Assembly (NCBI GenBank): GCA_011800805.1
Contig: MPNW01000074.1
Coordinates: 146,204-210,203, forward strand
From: Hirudo medicinalis
Lineage: Eukaryota; Annelida; Clitellata; Hirudinida; Hirudinidae
DNA: 64,000 bases
Direction: 5' to 3'
Shown here: one piece after another, positions 22,501 through 33,922 of the stretch
Numbering within the stretch: position 1 is the stretch's first letter
Layout: every line of letters starts with the position of its first letter
Position numbers and translations under genes: made by a program
The notes under the pieces: generated by a model
What the model saw: only the letters and a program-made list of their open reading frames with translations
Told to the model about the DNA's origin: nothing
Databases searched by the model: none

Positions 22501-24389
22501 AGTTGACAGAGTCTACTCAACTCAACCCATCAAAGACTTGACCAGGGCTCTTCTCCAAAACGTTGGAACACTTTGTCCAGCTGCAACATCTAGACAACGC
22601 TGGAAATATTCCCCTTTGCCAACGATAACGATTCAGATTTTGATTAGAGTGGCGTATGTTCAACAGAACTTCAAGACTACTAATGTAGAGGGAAGTTTTC
22701 TCTTTCGCCAAGGCGAGATATCTAGGATGATTTTAACTTTTGCAAGTTTAAAAGCCATTCTGCACCACCCCAAAAGGCAGTCGATGGATTTAATCTAAAA
22801 CTTTAACGAATTCACATTGTGAAAATTCAATTATGTTTTCGAAGCTCAGAGAGTTGTAAGAATTTCAACATTCATTTTTGATGTGCTTTCTATCAATTTT
22901 CTGAGTTCGAAGAACTTCTATCGTTACTGCTCAATAAAATGTATTCTTAACCTTTATTTTCCAAGTTCTTAGTATTATTTAGGGATGTTTTGGACAAATA
23001 CGTTAATACTTAAATTAATGAGTTCTAGTTCCACATCTGCCTAGCTTTAACTAGGAGGCCCACTCAAATTGTTTTCTCGAAAAAGAACCCGGCGACTTTA
23101 AAAATCTAAAATCTATCTAATAATGATCTGTTAAATAAAGCAACCAGAACTACGCCTTCAAAACATTCACCTGTCCTGAATCAATAGGCCCCTGCCTCGG
23201 CTGGCTTAAGCGTGCATGAGTGAATGTCACTTTATTCTTAACAATTAAAACAATATTTTTGTTTGGTGAGGTTTGAATACATCGCGCAAGATTGTTACTA
23301 GATCTTATAGCTAATTTCCATGTTCTGGACTATATTGCTTAGCAAATGCACCAACACTTCCGTTTTATACCAGTAATCCAAACAGATCCTCAATTCTTGC
23401 ATGAACTTGAAATTAAATTTAATTCATTAAATTGGTTAATAATTAATAAATACCTCAAGGCATTAATCAAAATCACTGTTCCCAGTTAAATATTATGGTG
23501 CTATTTATGTGGTTTTTGTTAATGTGCCTTTTAATTGAATGATTTAGAATTATGTCTATCTGCGTTACAAGATTTATTTTTAGAAAATATATCAAACTAA
23601 GCTCGTCATTCTAAAAGGGTTTAATAAAGTGAAAAGGTTTTAATAAATTTTTTCGATTATGGCCTAAATATTTAGGCATCTATTATAAAATCAGAGGATT
23701 TCATTTGTGGAAAAGCTTTGAAAAGATCATTCACAATTTCAAAAGCAAGTCTGATGACTTAAAATTTGTTGTAAACTAATTTAATTAATTTAAGACTACG
23801 TAATGTGAAAATGTGTTTTGATAACTGCAAAATATAAAGCAAAGAATGAGATGTAAAAATGCTAAAATTATATTAATTATATTATATTATATAACTATAG
23901 CCTATGCATACCTTTTATAACCACCCATAATTTGTGTTGGGATATAATCATTTGTAAGTATGAATTTTTATCGATAAAATTATCTTTGTCAAACAATGAA
24001 ATAAATTATTTAATAAGATTTTATAAAAGAAGAAAAAAAAACAAGAATAAAATATAATCTCCAAAACTAAGAACACAATGATAACTAACATTTTCACCAT
24101 GAAGTTCATTGGAACATTAGTAAAGTTAAACAGCTTAATCAATTGATTATATTAATTATAAATAATTAATTAGAAGTTAATAAGTTGTTAACCAGTTAAT
24201 AAGAAGTTTGAGTATCACGAGAGCTAGAGACAATAGAAATAATGGAACAATCAATGGTTGTAAATGGGATGAAGAATCAATCTTACGTAAGTTGTAAACT
24301 TATTGAAAAATTAATTCTAGCAAATTCATAATCGTACAAAAACCCCAGTGGGATGTGAATAAATAAAAAACGAGGCCATCTACTTCCAA
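22501..24389. other. Intergenic, no gene recognised
   Basis: A plus-strand frame is open at 22457-22798 (113 codons) but shows no motif I recognise. The rest is AT-rich with no repeat or gene that I can support. Confidence 0.4.
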
Positions 24390-27235
24390 TCACAGTCCTT
24401 TTCTTTTAAAAAATAGGTCACCCCTATGTTCAATGGCCTCTTGGTACAGACTGGTTTGTGCCATAAACTCCTTTAGCTTGTTTTTCTTATCTAGTTGTTC
24501 CTCTTTACTTCCTCCCCAGATTATCCACTCCACTGATATTACATCGATTTGAATTTTAAAAAATGGAATGGTCCGTAAAATATCCAATTCTGAACCCTCT
24601 GTATCCAGAGAAAAATAATCGACATGAGTTACTTCCAAAGCCAGCAGAAGTGAATACAAAGGTACGCATTCCACCATAACTTCCGTTCCTCCTGTTTGTG
24701 CCATAACATTCTTCCTATTTCCTTCGTAATTTTCTGCTAAACCTCCCAAGAAGTTAGATTCCTTAAATCTGAGAATTTGAGGATAAGTGTTAGGCGACAG
24801 ACATCCGTGATATGCATGGACGTTTCGCTCGGTTTTTATTAGATTTTGAAACATGCCCCCGTTGGCTTCAATGAGCAGTCCAGTCCATTGCTTGGATGCC
24901 TCGAAGTACAAAGAATTGGAGTAAGTCACTCCGTCTGATGCACCACACTCTACGAAGTATCCGTTGGTTCTGTTTAACATGCCATCGACGACTTGAGATT
25001 CGTCCATCTGTGACCAATGATTCCCCTTTGGAAATTTCGTGTTATTCCCAGGTTTTCCTAACTTCATTATTCTTCGTTTTACGTAAAATAAAAGCCTTTC
25101 ATCATCCATTGGTGTTGATTGCTTGAACAAAACAGAGGCGTTAAAATTCGGATCAGCAAGCATTGATTTCTGCAATTCACATAAATATTAAAATATCAGT
25201 ATAATCAAATTATTACAAGATTATTTATTGAAATGATGTAGCAATAAATTTCTTAAATATTATAATTCAAATATGACATGTTTTAATTTAAAAGTATATC
25301 TCAACGCATTAAACTTTACGGAGCAAACTGCATTTTATTACACTCGAAACTCTTTTTTATCTTGTAATTTTGTTTCCTGTACTCCACAGATGGACAAGCA
25401 TGAATTCAGCAGATGCAAAAAATGTTGATATGGGGAAGGCGAATCAATAATCGGCGAGTCAATGTTTAAATAATCGTTTAAAGGCACATTAGTGACATTA
25501 TACCCGGTTACACTCTTGGTGTAAGTTCGTGATCCCTGGCAATTAAGTTAAGTGAAGTTTGGTACTAGAGTTGGGAAGAGCAAAGACGATGTTTTTAAAA
25601 TAGGTGAAGCAAAGGTTGATAAAGTTTGAACTTTGAACATGAAATATCCACATGAAAATGGTTTATTTGAGAATTAAAGAGCAAGCATAATGCAATACAC
25701 AATATATGAATATAACAATAACAACTGTAAGTTATTATTTTAAGCTCTTTTTTGAAAAGAGGGATGGATGGTTTCAAATCAATAATTTGCCCTGGTTGCA
25801 ACGCAATGTGAATTCATCAATTCATTACAAACAGTAAACACTAGATATGGATATGGGGCCAAGTACGAGTACAAATACTTGAGGTTTAGTTTTCTGGTTG
25901 CTTGGAGTGGTGTAAGGTCCCGCTGTGGGGGTGCAGCTACCAGAGGATGTCTTCAAAATTTTGGGTAAAATATCCTCTAGCACAACAAGACGGGAAAAAT
26001 ATCAAGGGCGTACTGGCAAGAATTAGGACTACCAAATGGGTGAGGGGGGGGGGCACTTGGCTACGTCAATGATGTACAATGATATTTAATGATGCTTACA
26101 TTGAAGATAAGATTCAATTTGGCCTTGTTATAGCAAAAAAGGTCATCAGATGACGTGTCATTGGCAAAGTCAAGGGAGGATATAACCCTTGGTTAGCAAC
26201 CCCAGTGACAAAATTCTGTATAAATCGCTGGTCAAATATTCTTAACTGTCAGGTTCTTGCCTTATCAATATTGGGTTCTTAATAGCAGATGTGCTTGAAG
26301 CGGTTGACACCAAGAGTGTAATATCGGCCACTGAAGAATTACTGGTATCCATTTCAAAATTGACCACTTGAGATATCCGAAGGTAGGTTTTTAATAGATA
26401 TACCAAGGCTGAAAAGGCACCAGAAAGCCTCAGAAAAGAACTTGACGAAGCCAAATAAACAACATTACAAAAAATTAATGGATAAATATATTTTATGAAC
26501 TGGGATTTTATTCAGGGACGCAATCCATTCAGTCAAACAACCCTCCAAGTAAGCCTGTAGATCAAGTTCTGTAAGAATTTTATTCGTTTGTTTTGTTTTG
26601 CCAAAATGATTTAAATACATATTTTGCTGAACTCGTAGTTTAGCTTAGAATTTGATACAGAGCACTTTCAAGACATGAAAAGGGTGAATTCCAAAAAGAT
26701 GCAATAAGTGCTTTACAACATTGTAAAGATGACACAATGCCAAATATTAAAACTTTACTTCATTTATTTGTCATACAGCAGAGAATGATAGATCTTTCTC
26801 TAAGTCATTTAAAAACATATTTGAGAAATTGTATATCTGAGAACAGACTAAATGATTTAACTCTTCTGTATTTGTACAGAAATTTCATACAATCAGTGGA
26901 ACCAATTTTAGATAAACTGGTCGAAAAATAACATTAGGAAATGAGAAATTAATTCTTCTTAACAATTATGTTATAATTCTTATTATAGAAACATTCATAT
27001 TATAGAAATTCGTTTACATTCAATAACTAAACAATAATAATGAAGTTTGGATAATGATATTAGTGTACTATGATAATTTAAGAAAATACAACCGGTGTAT
27101 TATCTTAGAAATAAGAAAATAAAAAATACTAACCACTCCGTTCGGGATAGCCACATAAATTAAAACTAATGCACACATGGCAACACAAAACGATAACAAT
27201 TTGTTCCTAAATATCATGTGGAATGTTTTATCCAT
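24390..27235 (-). CDS. FkbM-type methylt­ransferase domain protein, single-pass membrane
   Basis: Two exons (minus), 27134-27235 and 24390-25169, join in phase 0 to 293 residues. Exon 1 encodes MDKTFHMIFRNKLLSF and a hydrophobic segment (about 13-32, SFCVAMCALVLIYVAIP), so the protein is predicted to be a type II membrane protein. Exon 2 carries an FkbM-family SAM-binding fold: YFVECGASDGVTYSNSLYFE (motif I), WTGLLIEANGGMFQNLI, YHGCLSP, then VDYFSLDTEGSELDIL and IDVISVEWIIWGGS. This arrangement is typical of the Star-like proteins expanded in invertebrates. FkbM proteins methylate O-groups in some bacteria; the animal substrates are not established, so activity is inferred. The 1.96 kb intron contains a hAT fragment. 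The ATG is the first in the exon and just precedes the anchor. Confidence 0.8.
26689..26931 (+). mobile_element. hAT transposase C-terminal remnant
   Basis: The plus-strand frame reads FQKDAISALQHCKDDTMPNI, then KTLLHLFVIQQ, then LSLSHLKTYLRN and ENRLNDLTLLYLYRNF before a stop. The segment L-K-T-Y-L-R-N followed by E-x-R-L-x-x-L-x-L-L-x-x-x-R is the C-terminal dimerisation signature of hAT transposases. The usual A-E-R-S-F segment is damaged. It lies antisense in the intron of the FkbM-type gene. Bases 25970-26460 may hold more of the same insertion but are too decayed to assign. Confidence 0.6.
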
Positions 27236-27368
27236 ATTGAAAGCGAATCAAACTGTATTCGAGATTAGCAGAGAAGCTTATTTGTGACGATAGTAGTTGA
27301 TATTGTAGTCCTTTACTTAGATAGAAATAACCGTTTATTAAAGTCCGTATATATAGACGTTCGTCACT

Positions 27369-27432
27369 CGCTTACATTGTGAAATGGACGTTAATTAAAC
27401 ACACACACACACACACACACGCTTACATTGTG
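27369..27432 (+). mobile_element. Tail-only retroposon insertion with target-site duplication
   Basis: The 13-mer cgcttacattgtg occurs at 27369-27381 and 27420-27432. Between the copies lies a 38-base insert, aaatggacgttaattaa followed by (CA)n. Its start matches the 3' tail of the tRNA-headed SINEs (ggacgttaat). This is the expected look of an extremely 5'-truncated retroposon with its target-site duplication. Confidence 0.6.
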
Positions 27433-27938
27433 CTTGGCGAACAGAAACAACAATGGGGCAGACGGTTCTAGAGTTAGGGGATAAGTACGATTAGAACAGT
27501 CCGAAATACCAACTATTAATACATTATGAAATGAATTTTAATGCACACAGCGATTTTCGCTTGAAATTGTAAAAACTATGAGCATAAATGGTTGCAGTGG
27601 CAGATTTACCATTTATATCATCATGCAATGACAATGACAATTTTCATTGGACGTAAATATCACGAGGTACATAATTCAGAATAATCAAGCGTCAAAAAGG
27701 AGCATCCGAAGGGATGTATTTCAGTTAATGGATGATATGTACTATAATTGAAGGTTAAAACAACCAACTAAACATAACAATAAACTAAATAAATAAATAG
27801 ATTAAATTTCAGAGTAAATCTCAGATTTACCAAAATACCAAACAGATGCTACCCTCACGTTTATATTCTTTCCTCTTGTTTCTTTTGAATTTATTTCTAT
27901 CAATCCTTTGTTTAAATACTTAAAACCATATCTTAACA
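27433..27938. other. Intergenic, nothing recognised
   Basis: AT-rich sequence upstream of the FkbM-type gene with no gene or repeat that I can assign. Confidence 0.4.
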
Positions 27939-28290
27939 ATGGCTAACGAAAAATTTAACCTCAATCAAATTGATCCTGATAATTATCTACATGATTTAAA
28001 CTCTTTGTCTCATGGCATTTATGTTAAGCCAGCCGACCTTAGAACAATAAACTCTCCTGCTCCCTCTATAATCTTATATTCCTGCATGTGAATTGTAGAA
28101 GTATCTTCAATAAAGTATCTTCTTCCATGATATTTTTATCCTCATTGAAATGACTCATGCCAAAGTTAATGCTGTCACAGAGATATGGTTAGATCAGTCA
28201 ATATGCAGATGACACAAGTCTCTTCTCTATCCTCTCCAGCGACAACATGTCCGATCAATACATTAGGAGAGTTACAGAGTTACAGTTGCG
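27939..28290 (+). mobile_element. LINE fragment with internal deletion
   Basis: An open frame starts MANEKFNLNQIDPDNYLHDL and shifts into LHVNCRSIFNKVSS, the first strand of a LINE apurinic-type endonuclease. This is followed by AVTEIWLDQS, the T-E-x-W-L endonuclease block. It then jumps to QYADDTSLFSILSSD, the Y-A-D-D catalytic box of reverse transcriptase. Everything between the endonuclease core and the YADD box is missing, so this copy is internally deleted and dead. Confidence 0.65.
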
Positions 28291-28426
28291 TTACAGTCCA
28301 TAAAACGTTACTAGAAGAAATTGTTTTAACAATCATAAGCAGTTTTTTAGACGGTTGAGGTTCCTTAATTAATTCATGTTATGCCTATGAATAATTATTC
28401 AATTACCATTCATTTTTTTTTTAATA

Positions 28427-29012
28427 TTAATCAGAAGCATATGAGTTTCTTAAACGAAAACAACACTTTATGTAATAAGCAACTATCGTGGAGATGTCAA
28501 TCAATAAAGCGATTGATACAGGTTTCAACACTTCTTTGTCAAATCTGGCATCCCGCTTTTGTGGCTCTACATCCTTGATGCCAAAATTGATAAGAATCAT
28601 TTCCATTCTCTTTAAGTAATACAAACTTGAGTGCTCTCTTATCAAGCATGCTCATCTGTGTCTAGGAATGCATGCATAGCATGTTGCTCCCATCATTTTC
28701 AAGTGCTTAAGCACTGGCTTCTTGCCAGAACAACCTCAAATGGTGACTTACCCTCAACATCTGAACTTTTTTTCGAACTCGACATTTTGAATGATGTAAG
28801 CTGCTGATCAACTCATCCCAAATGTTCTTAGGCAAATTACTATGAGCACACAACATCGTTTCTGCAGCTTCAATGGGTGTCCTGTTGACAAAGACATCTT
28901 GCTGTAAAGTGTGGCCTCTGCAAGACACCATGATGCTTCCTAACTCTGTCATTCTCAATTCAAGACTGTTGTCCCTCAACAGCTCTTTGACAGCGTTCCC
29001 TAAGGTTCTCAC
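28427..29012 (-). pseudogene. Unrecognised broken reading frame
   Basis: Two minus-strand pieces are open: 28707-29012 (101 codons, with RTPIEAAETMLCAHSNLPKN and IWDELISSLHHSKCRVRKKV) and 28427-28645 (72 codons, with NFGIKDVEPQKRDARFDKEV). Upstream of the first piece the frame continues through one stop into a charged, coiled-coil-like stretch (KEKSEVRKCEEKLA). Composition looks protein-like, but I do not recognise the family. The in-frame stop and frame change suggest a decayed gene or transposon ORF. Confidence 0.35.
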
Positions 29013-29384
29013 TTAAGCAAGCTTCTCTTCACATTTTCTGACTTCAGACTTTTCTTTTGATAACCCTCTAACGATATTTATATATTTAACGATATTTAAA
29101 ATATTTATCCTAGAAGGACTCAAAATATGAAACTCAAAGTTTTTGACTTTTCCTTTGTGAGGATGTACTTATTCCCCAATAACCAAAAATGTAACCCAAA
29201 TATTTTCTGAGATATTTGACCATTATATATTGCTGTCATCTGGGGTGATGTTATAAATGCGCAGTTATGTTTAAATTTTGAAGCTCTATGTGTTTATGGT
29301 TTTTTTTTTTATATATTACTTGTTCGTTGCCGAATGACTTTATATAAGAGGAAATGCATAATCTAATACATGTAAACAACAATG

Positions 29385-29760
29385 GAGAGTAATAACAGAG
29401 TAAATTTACTGTGGAACAGGCAAGAAAATTGATATTGGAATCTAATAGTCGACTGACTGACTACCTATCACTGATGTTGATGTCAACTTTAGTGATGAAT
29501 CAGAAACAGAATACGTTCCAATTTTGGTAAAAGGTACAGATGAGAGTTGTTGTGATGGAAACACTTCCGAAAGTGATGTGACTTTGAGCAGCAAAAAAAA
29601 ATAATGATGGAGCTTTGCAAAATACCGATGAGAACATATCTGGAAAAATTTCCATGTCCCTAAATACATGTTGTGTCAATTTAGGAATGGAAAAGCAAAA
29701 AAAAATTTAAAACCCGGGCGGACTCCAAAAATTGCCAAGGTAAATTCCGGCGGCCCTGAT
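29385..29760 (+). mobile_element. piggyBac-like transposase N-terminal scrap with element end
   Basis: Short frames give FTVEQARKLILESNSRLTD and then, after a frameshift, DVNFSDESETEYVPILV. A helical E-Q-A-x-x-L-I-L-E segment followed by a Ser/Asp/Glu-rich acidic block is typical of piggyBac N-termini. Downstream lies aaacccgggcggactcc and then ccggcggccctg, blocks shared in diverged form with 19138-19250. No DDD catalytic domain remains. Confidence 0.4.
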
Positions 29761-30094
29761 TACACCTAACAAATCCTTATTGTTTGCAAGTTGGGTTTCG
29801 TTCCTACATGCAACAGTAATGGAAACAATCATATATGTCGTGTTCAAAACCCAGCTTGCAATGCCACAAACGCCATTGATGGTGGTGATTAATTAACGTC
29901 CATAAGCGCCCTTGGGAGAGAGAGAGCTACATAAATAACACAAAGCGCTTCTGACGCTGTGCATGTGGCGTTATATAAATGAAGTACATTTACATTTTCA
30001 TATTAGAAATACTCTATTATGCTGCAAATCAACATTTTTTGAACATTATAGTGAGTATTTTGTCAAACTATTCTTTTGTGATAAATGTAAATGT

Positions 30095-30218
30095 GCTCCC
30101 GCATTGTCTAATGGTTAAGACTTCCGCCTCTCACGATGGCAACACGGATTCGAATCCCGTTGCGGGAGCGCCGTCCTAATCATCTAGCTATGCAACGGAC
30201 GTTAATGAACAATTCTTT
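30095..30218 (+). mobile_element. tRNA-derived SINE, head and tail
   Basis: Bases 30095-30169 form a tRNA-like head. The 7-bp acceptor stem gctcccg/cgggagc is perfect. The A box lies in tgtctaatggttaagac, the anticodon loop ctctcac resembles tRNA-Glu(CTC), and the B box is ggattcgaatccc. The anticodon stem pairs poorly, so this is not a working tRNA gene. The tail gtcctaatcatctagctatg followed by caacggacgttaatgaacaa defines the family; the same tail recurs through the window. It abuts the truncated 5' LTR of the Gypsy element. Confidence 0.75.
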
Positions 30219-33200
30219 TTGTTTGAGGGGGAGGGAGCGTGTCTGAGAATTACGGAGATGGTTACGTGGTGTGTATTTCGAGGAGTTCCCGTGTGATATC
30301 TGGTAGTACGTTTCAGTTGCCGATAGTCACATGGTTTATTTCAATTGTTTTCGGAATAAAGCAAAGTTCTGTTCTCATACAAAAGACATAACTGGCGCAG
30401 TCGACGAAAATTTCAAAGAGAATTGTCGATTCGAGAATTCTGAAAGACTTTGTTGGCCTGCAGTTGTGAGTTTTCAAAGTTTTGTTGTTATTTCTGCAAA
30501 TGGCAGACATTGCAAAGTTTCTAGAGGAATTTTCAAAGCAAATGGAGACGTTGGTGCGTTCACTAACGGAGAATTCAACTATTCCAAATTTTGTATCTTT
30601 CGAACCGACTAAGGAGTTGTGGAATGATTATTTGAGCCGTTTTTTGACTTTTGTGGAGGCCAATTCAATTCCCATAGCAGAAATTCCACAGTTTTTTCTA
30701 ACAAACCAATCCCCTGCAGTTAACAAACTCTTGCAGACAGCTGCAGCTCAACAGTCCATATCATGCGACATGAACAAGTTAGACTTTGCCGAGATACAAG
30801 AAGACATGTTTCAAAATTTCAACCCAAAAAGATTTATGGTACGGAAACGTTTTCGATTTTTGACTGAAGTTAAGCGAGAGCCAGGAGAGTCAATCCAAGA
30901 ATTAGCAGCAAAAATTAGAGGAGCGGCCAGTACATGTGATTTTACAAGTATGGAACCCGCTAGATGAGGCCTTGAAAACAAGATTTATTTGTTCAGTTTC
31001 CAACGAAGCGGTGTTGAAATCACTCTTCAAAATTCCCGAAGACGAATTAACATTCAACAGAGCTGTCGAAGTGGCATAGAGGTGGATGAAGCTTCCAAAT
31101 TTGCTAAAGCAACAGTCCACCACACTCCTGAATATGAAGAAACCATTCAGAAAATAAACACTCGCAACACTCGAAAGAAACCAGATAAATTCCAGACAAA
31201 TTTCTGCAGCTCAATCCAACACACATGAAACCAACACACAGGCGACGTCACGTCATTCAGACTTTCCATTCCCTAAAGGTACTTGCCTGAGATGTGGAAA
31301 TAAAGGTCACCATGCAAAGGAATGCAGACATCTCAAAGCGGAGTCTAACTTCTGCGGAATTACGGGACACATTGAAAAGGCTTGTCTCAAAAAGAAATTT
31401 CAAAGAAAGAGAGTTGTTAGAACTATTCACACAGTTCCCAGTAACAATCCTCTTATTCAAAAATTTACGAATTGGAAACTTCGACCACTTTTTCGAACTT
31501 GATAGCGGAGCTAGAGACAACTTTTGTTCGATAGAAGTTTGGAAAGAATGGGAACGGTCGGAATTGAAACTTTCAGTAACAAAATATGTTTCAGCTACAG
31601 GAGACAGAATTCCGATCATAGGAGTCTGTCAGGTAACAGCTTCTACCTCTGAATCCGAAGAAGTGCCACTATTCAATGTTTCGAAACTACCAAAGCTCAA
31701 CATATTAGGCAGAAAAGCCATAGTCGATTTAAAGATTGATATGTCTGCGCTGCTAAGAAATCACGTTTTACAAATTACAGAAGATTCTGAAAGCAAATCT
31801 TTGCAGAGAGAATGTCACAAACTTTGCGAGGAATTCAAAGAATTCGGTTTTGAACCCGAACTGGGATGTTTGCAAGACTGTTCTGAGTCGATTATCATGC
31901 GAATGAGATTAGAAATTTGACGTCCATGAGGATAAGGAAGATGATCTCACCGTGTGCACTATCAATGTCATCAGCCAGCAAATTCGTCCTATCGATTCTC
32001 AGGTTTTGACAAAAGAATCGCGTAAGGATCAAATAATTTCTTCAGTGGTTCAATATTTAAAGGAAGGATGGCCCTGAGTACTGTCAGATAAGATTCGCCA
32101 CTTCAAAAATCTAGAAAATTCTCAAACAGTACAGATTGCTTGTCTGCTTCTAGGAAACCGGGTGGTCATTCCAGAAAGACTTCAAACCCATGTCATGCGA
32201 TTATTACATATAGTAGATCACTGCGGTATGAGAAGGATGAAGCTGTTGGACAGATCGGTGGCATACTGGCCGGGTATAAAGATAAAGATATCGAGGAGAT
32301 GTGCAAGAGATGTACATTCTGTGCGACACATCAAAAACAATTCGTCAATATTTCAGAACCACCCATGGATGTTGCCTGAGCGACTACGGAGTAGAATTCA
32401 CATAGACCATGCTACCAATTTCATGGGAAAGAATTGGTTGGTTGTTGTCGACAGCTACTCAAGATATCCGTGCATTCATCAGACTTCGAGTATTACTGCA
32501 AGTTCTACGATCGATCTCCTAGAAGAGGATTTCGCGCACTTCGGATACCTTCATGCCCTGGTCTGAGATAATGCGCCGACTTTTGCTTCGGAAGAATTTC
32601 AAGAATTCCTTAGGGAACGAGGGATTGTTCATCTTACGGGGCACCTTATCACCCAGCAACGAACGGACAGGCCGATAGATTGGTGCAAACGTTCAAACAA
32701 TATTTACGGAAATCCCAACTTCCGCATGAAATAGTTCTACAGGAGTTCCTCATCCAATACAGAAGAACGCCTCTCGAATCTGGTTATCCCCAAGAGAGTT
32801 GTTAAATGGCCGGCAAATCCGCGGTAAATTAGATGCCCTTGTACCTTCAGAATCGTATATCGTTCAAAGAAGACGAAAACTTAAGGAGTCATGTGGCAAG
32901 TAGATCGAATATACTATTTACAAAAGGCAGGTCATGATATGTTCGACTAAGCGGACCAGTTAAAGATCGAGTACCTAGATGGATTCCGGCGGTAGTTGTT
33001 CAAGTGTTAGGAGCCATGTTCTATTACGAGTATTGCCAAATGGCCCCATTTGGAAAAGACACGTGGAACAGTTGAGGCCAGGGTATGGGGTAGTGGAAGA
33101 CGATGATCCGGGAGAAGTACCAGGTCTCAGTCACACCTCACAAAACCCCCATAAAAAGGATTCAGCTTTACCTCAGCATACTCCTCATTCAAATAACTTT

Positions 33201-33602
33201 CAAGAACCGGTCTAGGTACAACCCAGAGGCAGACCTAAAGGACGAAGAAACTTTCAACCTCCACTTCCAGGTCATCTGAGGGAGCCTCTGACACTTCCTC
33301 GAAGATCGGAACGATTACGCCAAAAAGCTTTGGGTGGCTTTATGGCTGGCGGGGAGGTGTTGTGACGTTGCATTACAATACGGAAACGTTTCGTATAAAA
33401 GGAACGGATACCGTTGTTCGAGAGGGAGGAAGCGTGCGAGAATTACGGAGTTGGTTACGTGGTGTGTCTTTCGAGGAGTTCCCGTGTGACATCTGGTAGT
33501 ATGTTTCAGTTGCCGACAGTCGCGTGGTTTATTTCAATTGTTTTCGGAATAAAGCAAAGTTCTGTTTTTCTATGAAGTTGAGTCTCATACAAATGACATA
33601 AC
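30219..33602 (+). mobile_element. Internally deleted Gypsy-type LTR retrotransposon
   Basis: Two LTR-related blocks flank the body: a 5'-shortened left LTR (about 30219-30392) and a fuller right LTR (about 33361-33602, starting tgtgacg and ending cataaca). A putative primer-binding site, tggcgcagtcgacg, follows the left LTR, and a purine-rich ggcggggagg precedes the right one. Gag opens at 30500 (MADIAKFLEEFSKQME) and stops at 30967. A CCHC knuckle (CLRCGNKGHHAKEC) lies near 31280, with a second, defective one after it. The protease-type active site FELDSGARDNFCS is near 31490. The reading then passes near 31925 directly to the region between RNase H and integrase, and to integrase pieces (HIDHATNFMGKNWLVVVDSY; DNAPTFASEEFQEF). 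Reverse transcriptase and RNase H are absent. Frameshifts and stops make it inactive. Confidence 0.85.
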
Positions 33603-33922
33603 ATTTTGAAAATTAGAAATTGTCAAATTCAAAATCAATGCACATTGTTAAAATCACCATTGTTTGTTTGATTGAATTAAATTTTGAAGGTCTAATTATG
33701 AACATTTTTCAAAGCGATAGTTTGTTGAAGGACTTTATGACATGAACTTAATGTTTGGAGAATCTTTTTAACTTGATCTGGAAAATAAGATTTTTTAAAA
33801 CTAATGATTTAGAATAATTTTTAATAAGCAGTAATTTAAAAATATCACTCAACTATTTAAAAAATCTATAAATTGTGACCATTCTGCAAATTAACTACAA
33901 AACCTCTCCATAAGCTATCACA
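33603..33922. other. 3' flank of the HAUS7-like gene
   Basis: AT-rich sequence between the Gypsy right LTR and the HAUS7-like stop codon. No feature is visible other than the likely 3' UTR. Confidence 0.4.

Noticed and set aside
22517..22798. Degenerate granulin-like module (CPAATSRQRWKYSPLPT)
   Set aside because: The spacing of W, P and L resembles granulin, but nearly all cysteines are absent and no neighbouring module exists.
25970..26460. BEL/Pao retroelement fragment in the FkbM gene intron
   Set aside because: I tried all frames; no protease, RT or integrase motif could be confirmed.
30095..30169. Functional tRNA-Glu gene
   Set aside because: The acceptor stem is perfect, but the anticodon stem pairs poorly and the sequence runs into a SINE tail shared with other copies.
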